9,549 bases of DNA from Bacillota bacterium (GTDB lineage: Bacteria > Bacillota > UBA4882 > UBA10575). This document shows positions 1-6,581 of this stretch, piece after piece; the first letter of the stretch is position 1; every line of letters starts with the position of its first letter. The DNA is taken from contig JAAZDX010000044.1 in the NCBI GenBank assembly GCA_012512605.1, forward strand, positions 1 through 9,549. The letters are read 5' to 3'. Both the position numbers and the translations under genes were made by a program. Below the pieces are notes generated by a model. The model was given only the letters and a program-made list of their open reading frames with translations, was not told the DNA's origin and ran no database searches.

Positions 1-2342
1 CCAACGCCTTCACGCAGATCATCCATGTTTTGGAGGTGATCGATCCACAGGTTATCAATGGTTCGAAGCATAACATAACGTTCAAGGGCCCGCATGGTCG
101 GTAAACCAACCCGCTCTTCCTTCGCCGCATAGAACTGGACAGCGACGTCATAAAGGAAATCTTTGAGCCGTTCGGCCTGGCCTTCTGCTGCTTCTTCCAG
201 CTCCTTTGCGGTGTAGGTTTTCACAGGCAGGAAGATCTGTTCAGCCGCTTTTAAAATATTGTCAAACTCCCATTCTTCCGGGAGGCGGGCATCGGTGTGG
301 GCCAAGACCAGTTGGGCAATGACGTCCCGAAGCGCCCCGAGGACCTGGTCCTTAAGGTCTTCGCCCATCAATAACTGCCGGCGTAAGCTGTAAATGGTCT
401 CCCGCTGTTTGTTGAGAACGTCATCATACTCCAGAACTTGTCGGCGGATCTCAAAGTTGCGTGATTCCACCCGGCGCTGCGCATTCTCGATCGCCTTCGC
501 GATCCGTGGATGTTCGATCGGCATCTCCTCTTCCCAACCCAGGCGTTCCATCCACTGGACAATCATCTCGCCGCCAAACAAACGCATCAGGTCATCATCC
601 ATCGCCACGAAAAACCGGGAAGAACCGGGATCGCCCTGGCGCCCAGCCCGGCCGCGCAACTGATTGTCAATCCGCCGGCTTTCATGCCGTTCCGTACCGA
701 TAATATGAAGCCCACCGAGGCTGACAACTTGTTCATGTTCCCGTTCGGTGATCGCCTTGGCTTCTTTAAGCGCCGCCGCAACCTCTTCGGGCGTGGCCGC
801 GTCGGGGTTGCCTCTCTTCTTCAAAAGCTCCCGGGCCAAAGCTTCCGCATTCCCCCCGAGGATGATATCAGTACCCCGCCCAGCCATATTGGTGGCGATC
901 GTCACCATGCCCAACCGGCCGGCTTGGGCGATAATCTCCGCCTCTTGTTCATGGTATTTGGCGTTTAAGACCTGGTGGTTAATGCCGACCTTTTTCAGGG
1001 CCCTGGATAAGGCCTCTGATTTTTCGATCGAGATCGTCCCCACCAGCACCGGACGGCCGGTCTTATGCACCGTTTCGATCTCTTCGAGCACCGCCTTAAA
1101 CTTAGCTTCCGCCGTTTTATAAACCACATCGGGGTGATCGATCCGGATCATCGGTAGGTTAGTGGGAATCACCACCACATCCAAACCGTAGATCTTCCGA
1201 AACTCAATCTCTTCCGTCTCCGCCGTCCCGGTCATCCCGGCCAGTTTCGCGTACATCCGGAAATAATTCTGAAAGGTGATCGTCGCCAGGGTTTGGCTCT
1301 CCCGTTCGATCGTTACATTCTCCTTCGCTTCGATCGCCTGGTGGAGGCCTTCACTATAACGGCGGCCGAACATCAATCGCCCGGTAAACTCATCGACAAT
1401 GATCACTTGGCCGTTTTTGACCACATAATCGCGGTCGCGCTTCATTAACTCTTTCGCCTTTAACGCTTGGATCAAATGATGAACCAGGGTCGTCCGTTCC
1501 GGGGCATAGAGGTTGTCGATCCCCAACCGTTTCTCAACCTTGGCCACCCCTTCTTCGGTCACCGCCACCGACCGGGCTTTTTCATCAACCGTATAGTCGA
1601 CTTCCCGCTTCAACTGATTGGCGATGCGGGTAAAATCTGAGTAATGCCGGGTAGACTCCTCCGCTTGTCCCGAAATAATCAGTGGGGTCCGGGCTTCATC
1701 AATTAAAATACTGTCCACTTCATCAACGATAGCAAAGTTCAATTCCCGCTGAACCAATTCCTTTTCGGAGATGGCCATATTATCCCGGAGATAGTCAAAA
1801 CCAAATTCGTTATTCGTCCCGTAGGTGATATCCGCGTTGTAGGCCGTCCGCCGTTCCTCCGGGGTCAGGCCATGCAAAATCACCCCAACCGACAGACCCA
1901 GAAAGCGGTAGATCTGGCCCATCCATTCACTATCCCGCTTCGCCAGGTAGTCGTTGACCGTCACCACATGAACGCCCCGGCCCGTCAATGCATTCAAGTA
2001 GGCAGGGAGCGTCGCCGCCAGGGTCTTGCCTTCCCCCGTTTTCATCTCGGCAATTTTCCCTTCATGCAGAACGATCCCGCCGATCAGTTGCACATCATAA
2101 TGACGTTGGCCCAGGGTCCGCTTGGCCGCTTCCCGAACCGTGGCAAAGGCCTCGGGAAGAAGATCGTCAAGGGATTCACCCTTTTGCACACGGGCTTTAA
2201 ACTCAACGGTTTTATTTTTCAGCTCCTGATCGGACAGGCGCACAAATTCAGACTCCAACTCATTAATTCGCGTCACCAACGGCGCAATCCGGTTTAGTTC
2301 CTTTTGGTTGGTATCCCACATATTTTTCAAAAACTTCAGCAT
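1..2342 (-). CDS. secA: Protein translocase ATPase SecA, C-terminus cut by the window edge
   Basis: SecA is the ATPase motor that pushes unfolded preproteins through the SecYEG channel at the cytoplasmic membrane. About 780 codons are visible, and the frame runs off the left edge; the usual length is about 830-870, so the C-terminal linker is missing. Visible motifs are Walker A (MKTGEGKT, residues 100-107), the DEAD-type motif DEVDSILIDEARTP (207-220), TNMAGRGTD in the second nucleotide-binding domain, and the arginine-finger region GRAGRQGD (564-571). The helical wing and scaffold region continues to the edge. The ATG at 2340-2342 is chosen because the protein begins MLKFLKNMWD, like other SecA proteins, and AGAGAGGT lies about 8 nt upstream. 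Similarity to Bacillus SecA is close along the whole N-terminal half, so this is the housekeeping SecA and not a SecA2. It has its own promoter, although no terminator separates it from the metal operon upstream, so read-through is possible. Confidence 0.97.
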   Translation of the reverse strand, partial: MLKFLKNMWDTNQKELNRIAPLVTRINELESEFVRLSDQELKNKTVEFKARVQKGESLDDLLPEAFATVREAAKRTLGQRHYDVQLIGGIVLHEGKIAEMKTGEGKTLAATLPAYLNALTGRGVHVVTVNDYLAKRDSEWMGQIYRFLGLSVGVILHGLTPEERRTAYNADITYGTNNEFGFDYLRDNMAISEKELVQRELNFAIVDEVDSILIDEARTPLIISGQAEESTRHYSDFTRIANQLKREVDYTVDEKARSVAVTEEGVAKVEKRLGIDNLYAPERTTLVHHLIQALKAKELMKRDRDYVVKNGQVIIVDEFTGRLMFGRRYSEGLHQAIEAKENVTIERESQTLATITFQNYFRMYAKLAGMTGTAETEEIEFRKIYGLDVVVIPTNLPMIRIDHPDVVYKTAEAKFKAVLEEIETVHKTGRPVLVGTISIEKSEALSRALKKVGINHQVLNAKYHEQEAEIIAQAGRLGMVTIATNMAGRGTDIILGGNAEALARELLKKRGNPDAATPEEVAAALKEAKAITEREHEQVVSLGGLHIIGTERHESRRIDNQLRGRAGRQGDPGSSRFFVAMDDDLMRLFGGEMIVQWMERLGWEEEMPIEHPRIAKAIENAQRRVESRNFEIRRQVLEYDDVLNKQRETIYSLRRQLLMGEDLKDQVLGALRDVIAQLVLAHTDARLPEEWEFDNILKAAEQIFLPVKTYTAKELEEAAEGQAERLKDFLYDVAVQFYAAKEERVGLPTMRALERYVMLRTIDNLWIDHLQNMDDLREGV

Positions 2343-2407
2343 CGACTTCGACCTCTCTTCCCCACAACCCGTTTCTCCCTGTCGTACCCATGTAGTACCA
2401 GTTAATA

Positions 2408-2436
2408 ATTATATCATTACCTGTTTACAGAAACAA
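2408..2436 (-). promoter_or_regulatory. Sigma-A-type promoter of secA
   Basis: On the minus strand TTGTTT (2436-2431) is followed after exactly 17 nt by a perfect TATAAT (2413-2408). The predicted transcript starts near 2401, giving a leader of about 60 nt to the secA ATG. The spacer holds a small dyad, CTGT-TT-ACAG (2421-2430), which may be incidental. Confidence 0.7.
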
Positions 2437-2441
2437 CTTTT

Positions 2442-3290
2442 TTACTTTTTATCTGCTTCTTCCCGCCGTCGGGCGAAGGGTAAAAACTGACGCCAAGCCA
2501 AAGCCCCCAGATAGCCCAGGCTCGCCATGATCACAATCGTCGCCCCCGACGGGAGGTTCAACTGGTAGGAGAAGACCAACCCGCTTAGGATAAAAAGGAA
2601 ACTCAATCCTGTGGCCACGACCATCATGCGGCGTAAATTATGGGTGAAAAGACCCGCAACCGCCGCCGGTAAGGTTAATAAGGCAATGACCATAATCAAA
2701 CCAACCACTTTGATCAGGATCACCACTGTTAAGGCGATCAGGGCAAGCAGTAAAATGTAGAGTGTTTTAACCGGGAGACCACGTAAGCGGGCATATTCCT
2801 CGTCATAGCAAACCAACAGAAACTGGCGGTAAAAACCCACCACCACTAGTAGGATGACCAGATCCAAGATGAAAAGCGCCCAAAGCACCGGTTCCGTAAC
2901 CATGAGAATATTGCCAAAAAGAAAACTCATCAGATCCACACTGTAGCCGGGCGTCAACGCCATAAAAATAATCCCCACCGCCATGCCCACTGCCCACAAA
3001 GCCCCGATGATGGTGTCTTCGTGCTGAAGGGCGGTTAGATTGATCAGACCGAGCAAAACAGCGGAGCCTAAAGCAGTAAGCGCCGCCCCGAGCAGCGGCT
3101 CCTGGCCAAGATAATAAGCAACGCCGATTCCACCCAGAACCGCATGGGCGATCCCACCACTAATAAAGGTGATCCGTTTCACCACGACATAAACGCCGGT
3201 CACCCCGCAAGCCAGGCTAGATAGGACCCCGGCCAAGACCGCGTTTTGGATAAAGTTATATTGCAACAAAGCCGCTAAAAAAGCGCCCAT
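2442..3290 (-). CDS. znuB: Zinc/manganese ABC transporter permease (ZnuB/AdcB-like, ABC-3 family)
   Basis: This is the membrane subunit of a high-affinity divalent metal importer. The 282-residue length is normal for the ABC-3 family. The sequence is strongly hydrophobic, with roughly eight membrane segments from about residue 14 to 265. It has the family-typical segment VKRITFISGGIAHAVLGG after the first helix and a cytoplasmic loop near YDEEYARLRGLPVKTLY, where the ATPase is expected to dock. The C-terminus is short and charged (ARRREEADKK). The ATG at 3288-3290 overlaps the stop of the ATPase gene by one base (TAATG), which indicates translational coupling. It is the last gene of the regulator-binding protein-ATPase-permease operon. 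Substrate (Zn or Mn) cannot be settled from the permease alone; zinc is preferred from the binding protein. The symbol reflects the family rather than proven function. Confidence 0.9.
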   Translation of the reverse strand: MGAFLAALLQYNFIQNAVLAGVLSSLACGVTGVYVVVKRITFISGGIAHAVLGGIGVAYYLGQEPLLGAALTALGSAVLLGLINLTALQHEDTIIGALWAVGMAVGIIFMALTPGYSVDLMSFLFGNILMVTEPVLWALFILDLVILLVVVGFYRQFLLVCYDEEYARLRGLPVKTLYILLLALIALTVVILIKVVGLIMVIALLTLPAAVAGLFTHNLRRMMVVATGLSFLFILSGLVFSYQLNLPSGATIVIMASLGYLGALAWRQFLPFARRREEADKK

Positions 3291-4024
3291 TAATGCCCAC
3301 CCCTCGCTACACTCGTTTTACCGCCAGACCAGTCGGTAAACGAACCCCAACCACTTCCCCCCGGGTGATACAAAGACAAGCGGCGGTTCAGGTAAACTGC
3401 TTGGCGAAAATGGGAAGCGACATACCCCAGATCATGGGAGACCAAAACAATGGTAACTTCCTGATTCAACTGGGCCAGCAGTCGGTAAATATCCTCCGCC
3501 ACCGCCGGATCCACACTGGCTGTGGGTTCGTCGAGGAGTAATAATTTTGGGTTGCCGACTAGTGCCCGCGCGATTAACGTACGCTGTTGTTGTCCCCCCG
3601 ATAAATCGCCAAAGCGGGTATCAGCCAGCGCTTCGACCCCGACCGCCCGTAGCGCTGCATAAGCTGCCGTGTAGTCTTCCCGTTGGTAGCGGGGGAAAAA
3701 ACTGTTTGGTGCCAGCCGTCCCATAAGCACAACCTCCAGCACCGAAACGGGAAAATCCCGGTCCAAAGCAGTCTGTTGCGGGACATAGCCGATTAAGCGC
3801 CGCGCCTTTCGGGGTGGTTGGTCGAAAAGCTTGATCGCGCCCTGCGCCGGTTCCAAACTACCCATTAACAACCGGAGGAGCGTTGTTTTCCCCCCACCGT
3901 TCGGTCCAATAATCGCCAAAAAATCACCGACACCGACCGTGAGGTTGATCTCCTCAAGGATCATCCGGTCCTCATAAGCAAAACTAACCTGGTGAAGTTC
4001 AATCGCTTTCTCCACTTGTACCAT
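3290..4024 (-). CDS. znuC: Zinc/manganese ABC transporter ATP-binding protein (ZnuC/AdcC-like)
   Basis: This cytoplasmic ATPase powers the metal importer. In the 244-residue protein I see Walker A GPNGGGKTT (40-48), Q-loop VPQQ (81-84), ABC signature LSGGQQQR (141-148), Walker B LLLLDEP (161-167) and the switch histidine in VSHD (H197). Length and motif spacing are normal for metal-type ABC ATPases. I chose the ATG at 4022-4024 (MVQVEKAIEL) because the homology to ABC ATPases begins there and AAGGGAG lies just upstream; a TTG at 4046-4048 would add eight unconvincing residues. The start lies 26 nt inside the 3' end of the binding-protein gene and the stop overlaps the permease start by one base, so the three transporter genes are tightly coupled. 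Confidence 0.93.
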   Translation of the reverse strand: MVQVEKAIELHQVSFAYEDRMILEEINLTVGVGDFLAIIGPNGGGKTTLLRLLMGSLEPAQGAIKLFDQPPRKARRLIGYVPQQTALDRDFPVSVLEVVLMGRLAPNSFFPRYQREDYTAAYAALRAVGVEALADTRFGDLSGGQQQRTLIARALVGNPKLLLLDEPTASVDPAVAEDIYRLLAQLNQEVTIVLVSHDLGYVASHFRQAVYLNRRLSLYHPGGSGWGSFTDWSGGKTSVARGGH

Positions 4025-4973
4025 AACTCCCTTTGATCGCCTGGGCAATCCGGCGCATATTGGTTAAGTAATCTTCAGCCAGCGGATCAATGGCAACCAC
4101 CCGCCCGTTGACCGCCCGAGCCACCGCCTCCGCCGCCGCTGAATTGAACTGACTTTGAATGAAGATCACCCGGATCCCTTCTGCTTTGGCAAAATCGATC
4201 AATTGGGCCAATTCGCGGGGACCCGGTTCTTTACCTTCTACCTCAAGCGCGACCTGCTTGAGCCCATACCGGTCAGTCAAATAACCCCAGGCGGGATGGT
4301 AGACCATCAGTGTCTTCATCTTTAATCCGTCAAAGGTCGCTTCAAGCTCCGCGTGGAGCTCGTCCAGTTCCATGAGGAATCTGGTAAGATTCGCTTGATA
4401 ATAATCCTCTTGACCAGGGTCGAAAGCCACCAGGGCCCGGCAAACCGTTTCCGCCTGGGTTTTGACGAGTAACGGGTCGAGCCAGATATGGGGGTCCGGT
4501 AAGCCGTCCCTGTGGTGGTGGGGCAAATCCAGATCCGCCGGTGCTCCCCCCGCCGGTGTATAGCAGTTATGTTCCATTTCACGCAGAGTAACACCCTTCC
4601 GGGTATCAACCATGATCAGCGCCCGGTTTAGCGCTTGCAGTCGGCCGATCCAAGCCGTTTCAAAGGGCACTCCGATCCGGAAGTAAATATCGGCTTCCGC
4701 CAAGGCCCTCATCTGCTGGGGTAACGGTTCATAGGTGGCTGGGTTTTGCCCGGGACCAACCATCACCGCAACCGAAACCCGTTCGCCACCGATCCGTTCT
4801 ACAAAGTATTTCTGCGGGAGAATACTGACAAAAATTTTTATTCGATCGTTATCTCCATGGCGAAGAGCGTTGGAAGTGAGCGGTTTGCTTCCGACGCGGA
4901 CCGCTGCCGCCAGCAGCAAACCGGCACCAAGGAGAAACAGGACCTTTCCCCACGTTCTTTCGTTTTTCTTCAC
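3999..4973 (-). CDS. znuA: Zinc/manganese ABC transporter substrate-binding protein (ZnuA-like)
   Basis: Extracytoplasmic metal-binding component of the importer, of the cluster A-I (TroA/ZnuA) family. Numbered from the in-frame ATG at 4988, the 329-residue form has an N-terminal hydrophobic stretch (16-30), the YEPLPQQ segment (86-92), a short His-rich loop with HHH (157-159), DPHIWLDP (H167), VYHPAWGY (H231) and DPLAEDYL (D291). H167, H231 and D291 fit three of the usual metal ligands; the first ligand, usually His in a dPHtYEP motif, is Ala here (A84). No lipobox cysteine follows the signal segment. I prefer the GTG at 4971-4973 because GGGGGAAG sits 7 nt upstream of it, whereas the ATG at 4988 has no properly spaced site. 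It lies about 70 bp downstream of the RHH regulator. The His loop suggests zinc; manganese remains possible. Confidence 0.9.
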   Translation of the reverse strand: MKKNERTWGKVLFLLGAGLLLAAAVRVGSKPLTSNALRHGDNDRIKIFVSILPQKYFVERIGGERVSVAVMVGPGQNPATYEPLPQQMRALAEADIYFRIGVPFETAWIGRLQALNRALIMVDTRKGVTLREMEHNCYTPAGGAPADLDLPHHHRDGLPDPHIWLDPLLVKTQAETVCRALVAFDPGQEDYYQANLTRFLMELDELHAELEATFDGLKMKTLMVYHPAWGYLTDRYGLKQVALEVEGKEPGPRELAQLIDFAKAEGIRVIFIQSQFNSAAAEAVARAVNGRVVAIDPLAEDYLTNMRRIAQAIKGSYGTSGESD

Positions 4974-4978
4974 ATAAA

Positions 4979-4986
4979 CTTCCCCC
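4979..4986 (-). promoter_or_regulatory. Ribosome binding site that decides the znuA start
   Basis: GGGGGAAG lies 7 nt from its GGGGGA core to the GTG at 4973-4971. It overlaps the in-frame ATG at 4988-4986, which itself has GAGGG only 0-1 nt away, too close for use. This favours the GTG start. Confidence 0.5.
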
Positions 4987-5042
4987 ATCCCTCGAGTAGC
5001 GTTTTTTTTCGCCGGATTGTTGAAAGCTTCCCATCGGCCTCA

Positions 5043-5315
5043 CTAAATCTTATCTTGCTGGACAGCGCAGACAAGATGAAGGGAATGGCATTCAGAACAT
5101 TTCATCAACGGGTGGTTTTGGGCAAATTCTTGCCAGTGCTTTTGTTGTTGCGGGGTTAATATTCCGGTCCCGCGACACAAGGGGCAAGTGCTTTCCAAAG
5201 CAGCCATCACCGCCGTCCGAATAAACTCAGAACGATTTGGGATCCCATCCAGCGCTTTACTTAATGTTTCGTCTACTTTAAAAGTGATCACTTCTTGTTT
5301 CCTTTTCGGACTCAT
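5043..5315 (-). CDS. Ribbon-helix-helix (CopG-type) regulator with C-terminal Cys/His cluster, probable metal sensor
   Basis: A 90-residue protein with two parts. Residues 8-40 fit a ribbon-helix-helix DNA-binding domain: a short basic start (SPKRKQ), a beta strand EVITFKV, then helices around DETLSKALDGI and NRSEFIRTAVMAAL. Residues 44-83 hold a dense metal-ligand pattern: C44-x2-C47, H60, H68, C73-x2-C76-H77, H80 and C83, with CRGTG resembling a zinc knuckle. The start ATG (5313-5315) has a strong GGGAGG 7-8 nt upstream. It is first in the operon with the Zn/Mn importer, about 55-70 bp before znuA. Inference: it binds metal through the Cys/His cluster and represses this promoter when metal is plentiful, a role similar to NikR, AdcR or Zur but with a different sensor domain. 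It lacks the NikR ACT-like domain. The metal sensed and the direction of control are not shown by sequence. Confidence 0.8.
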   Translation of the reverse strand: MSPKRKQEVITFKVDETLSKALDGIPNRSEFIRTAVMAALESTCPLCRGTGILTPQQQKHWQEFAQNHPLMKCSECHSLHLVCAVQQDKI

Positions 5316-5365
5316 CTTACTTCCTCCCGGTGGGTTTCGCGTGTACTAATTCGCAAACTGGTCAT

Positions 5366-5398
5366 CTAAGTTAAATCCTTATGAGCCATACTCATCGC
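5366..5398 (-). repeat. 33-bp leader direct repeat, copy 1
   Basis: It matches 5430-5462 at 28 of 33 positions; the two copies begin 64 bp apart. On the minus strand both copies hold a seven-codon frame: MAHKDLT then stop here, MARKGLT then stop in the other. Both copies lie inside the predicted roughly 180-nt leader of the RHH-znu transcript. Confidence 0.75.
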
Positions 5399-5428
5399 CT
5401 GGACATCTTCGGCAACGTTATGACCCAT
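5366..5428 (-). CDS. Possible 20-codon leader peptide (MGHNVAEDVQ...MAHKDLT)
   Basis: An ATG at 5428-5426 opens 20 codons ending at TAG (5368-5366), and it contains repeat copy 1 in frame at its 3' end. Its last residues (AMSMAHKDLT) parallel the in-frame reading of copy 2 (AVSMARKGLT). AAAGG lies about 11 nt upstream of the ATG, a weak ribosome site. It would lie in the transcribed leader about 50 nt before the RHH gene, where an attenuator peptide could act. Against this, two of the three codon differences within the seven-codon core change the amino acid, so there is no clear sign of selection on the peptide. It is a candidate only. Confidence 0.2.
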   Translation of the reverse strand: MGHNVAEDVQAMSMAHKDLT

Positions 5429-5429
5429 C

Positions 5430-5453
5430 CTAAGTTAAACCTTTACGAGCCAT
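5430..5453 (-). CDS. Possible 7-codon leader peptide (MARKGLT)
   Basis: ATG at 5453-5451 and TAG at 5432-5430, within repeat copy 2. No clear ribosome binding site precedes it. Listed because the same frame and stop recur in the second repeat copy. Confidence 0.15.
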   Translation of the reverse strand: MARKGLT

Positions 5454-5462
5454 ACTAACCGC
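5430..5462 (-). repeat. 33-bp leader direct repeat, copy 2
   Basis: Partner of 5366-5398, with five mismatches, four of them transitions. A shorter third relative, ATGGGTCATAACG on the minus strand (5416-5428), matches the core of copy 1 at 11 of 13 positions and lies between the two copies. Confidence 0.75.
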
Positions 5463-5474
5463 AAGGCGCTCTGC

Positions 5475-5494
5475 TTCGTATTACTTTGTATTAC
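5475..5494. promoter_or_regulatory. Tandem GTANTAC motif, candidate operator of the RHH regulator
   Basis: Two adjacent 10-bp units, TTCGTATTAC and TTTGTATTAC on the plus strand, differ at one position. Each contains the small palindrome GTA-N-TAC, and the 10-bp period puts both on the same DNA face. The block begins about one base after the predicted start of the RHH-znu transcript (near 5495). Ribbon-helix-helix dimers commonly bind short tandem sites as dimers of dimers, so this is the best operator candidate in the region. The assignment is inferred. Confidence 0.5.
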
Positions 5495-5501
5495 CTTCCT
5501 A

Positions 5502-5530
5502 ATTATCCCCTTCTTTTTTCCAACTGTCAA
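5502..5530 (-). promoter_or_regulatory. Sigma-A-type promoter of the RHH-znuACB operon
   Basis: On the minus strand a perfect TTGACA (5530-5525) is followed after 17 nt by GATAAT (5507-5502). The predicted start near 5495 gives a leader of about 180 nt to the RHH ATG, long enough to carry a further layer of control. Confidence 0.75.
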
Positions 5531-5540
5531 GACCAATCCC

Positions 5541-5560
5541 GCAATATTCCGGGAAATTGC
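5541..5560. promoter_or_regulatory. Imperfect palindrome between the divergent promoters
   Basis: A 20-bp block with GCAAT and ATTGC ends and a TTCC-GGAA centre; 8 of 10 positions match between its halves. It sits just upstream of the minus-strand -35 and overlaps the plus-strand -35, so a bound protein could affect either gene. No regulator is identified for it. Confidence 0.35.
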
Positions 5561-5585
5561 CTTTAACGGTAAATTATGCTAAGAT
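5557..5585 (+). promoter_or_regulatory. Probable promoter of the VIT-family gene
   Basis: TTGCCT (5557-5562) is followed after 17 nt by TAAGAT (5580-5585). The match is moderate. The predicted start near 5592 gives a leader of about 25 nt to the TTG start. Confidence 0.4.
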
Positions 5586-5617
5586 TGTATTATTATTAGC
5601 GAGAGGAGGTCGACAGT

Positions 5618-6493
5618 TTGAACTTAGAAACCGAACACTTAAAAAAACTGATCGCTTTTCAAAAGAACGAACTGACCGAACACCATATTTACCAACGGCT
5701 GGCCCGCATGGTCCCGAACCCAACCAATCAGGAGATCTTAAAAAAGATTGCCGACGAAGAACTATACCACTATCGGGTTTACCGGAAATACACGCAAAGG
5801 GACGTTAAAGCAAACCGTTTCAAAATCTACCTCTTTTCCTGGTGCGCGCGGATCTTCGGGCTCACCTTCAGTCTTAAACTGATGGAGATGGGCGAAAAAC
5901 AAGCAAAAGAGAACTACGCGGAGCTAAGCAACCGGGTTCCTGAAATTGCCCAGGTTATTGCCGACGAGGAAGAGCATGAACATAAACTCCTTGACTTACT
6001 TGAAGAAGAAAGTCTCAACTATGTTAGTTCGATCGTGCTTGGCCTCAATGATGCTCTGGTCGAACTGACCGGAACTTTGGCCGGACTGACTTTTGCGCTC
6101 CAAAACACCCGTCTGACGGCTTTGTCCGGCTTAATCACCGGGATCGCCGCTTCGTTTTCGATGGGTGCTTCCGAGTACCTATCCAACAAAGCAGGCGGGG
6201 GCAAACCCGCAGAAGCCTTTAAGTCGGCTCTTTATACCTGGGTCGCGTATCTCGTCACGGTCTTTGCTTTAATCTTACCCTATTTGCTGTTTGCCAATTA
6301 CTCCCTTAGTCTCGCCTTAACGCTCGCCATCGGCGTTGTCGTTATTCTCGTCTTCAACTACTATATCGCTGTCGCCAAGGACTTACCCTTCTGGCCCCGT
6401 TTTCTGGAGATGACCTTAATCAGTCTGGGCGTTGCTGGACTCAGCTTTATCATCGGTATTTTACTCCGGGTCTTCCTACAGGTTGATATCTAG
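5618..6493 (+). CDS. Ferritin-like/VIT1-CCC1 fusion membrane protein, probable iron or manganese exporter (MbfA-like)
   Basis: A 291-residue two-domain protein. Residues 1-130 form a soluble rubrerythrin/ferritin-like helical bundle with spaced acidic and His ligands: E18 and E21-H22-H23, DEE (46-48) with H51, E90/E93/E98, and DEEEHEH (116-122). Residues 133-291 form the VIT1/CCC1 transporter domain with about five membrane helices, including GLNDALVELTG near 142-152 and SMGASEYLSNKA near 171-182. This fusion is the layout of membrane-bound ferritin A, which oxidises and exports iron; manganese transport is also known among VIT proteins. It therefore probably protects the cell from excess iron or manganese. 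The start is TTG (5618-5620), supported by AGGAGGT 7 nt upstream. It is transcribed away from the metal uptake operon, so uptake and detoxification may share a control region. A strong terminator follows, so it is likely a single-gene unit. Confidence 0.88.
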   Translation: MNLETEHLKKLIAFQKNELTEHHIYQRLARMVPNPTNQEILKKIADEELYHYRVYRKYTQRDVKANRFKIYLFSWCARIFGLTFSLKLMEMGEKQAKENYAELSNRVPEIAQVIADEEEHEHKLLDLLEEESLNYVSSIVLGLNDALVELTGTLAGLTFALQNTRLTALSGLITGIAASFSMGASEYLSNKAGGGKPAEAFKSALYTWVAYLVTVFALILPYLLFANYSLSLALTLAIGVVVILVFNYYIAVAKDLPFWPRFLEMTLISLGVAGLSFIIGILLRVFLQVDI

Positions 6494-6520
6494 TCCGTTT
6501 CGCATTTAGACGTTACGCCC

Positions 6521-6557
6521 AAAAAAAAGCAAGCTTTTGTTTAGCTTGCTTTTTTTA
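6521..6557. terminator. Bidirectional intrinsic terminator
   Basis: AAAAAAAAGCAAGC (6521-6534) pairs with GCTTGCTTTTTTT (6544-6556) around a nine-base loop. A run of A on one side and T on the other lets it stop transcripts from the VIT-family gene (plus) and the phosphodiesterase gene (minus), which converge here. Confidence 0.85.
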
Positions 6558-6581
6558 CGCCGGTAACCAGCGAAGATGACT

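Larger units (their letters stand above)
5316..5617. other. Divergent control region between the metal uptake operon and the VIT-family gene
   Basis: This 302-bp stretch has no convincing full-length gene. It holds the minus-strand promoter (5502-5530), a tandem 10-bp motif at the predicted transcript start (5475-5494), two 33-bp direct repeats in the leader (5366-5398 and 5430-5462), an imperfect palindrome (5541-5560) and a plus-strand promoter (5557-5585). I recognise no known riboswitch class in it. Confidence 0.7.

Noticed and set aside
394..2297. Plus-strand open frames at 510-968, 748-1122 and 1872-2297
   Set aside because: They lie wholly antisense to secA, whose frame is continuous and strongly conserved; no ribosome sites or recognisable domains.
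2386..2398. GTAGTAC motif downstream of the secA promoter as a second RHH operator
   Set aside because: A single 7-bp occurrence without the tandem partner; easily expected by chance.
4746..5159. Plus-strand 137-codon frame across the znuA start and RHH end
   Set aside because: Antisense to two well-supported genes; low-complexity basic composition typical of a shadow frame.
5366..5462. CRISPR-like repeat-spacer array
   Set aside because: Only two imperfect copies with a single 31-bp gap that itself contains a partial copy, and no cas genes.
5366..5462. NikR operator (GTATGA-N16-TCATAC)
   Set aside because: GTATGG and ACGAGCCATAC-like pieces occur, but not as an inverted pair with the required spacing.
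5475..5494. Zur or Fur box
   Set aside because: The half-site TCGTATT is close to Bacillus Zur TCGTAAT, but the inverted second half after one base is missing; the arrangement is a direct repeat.
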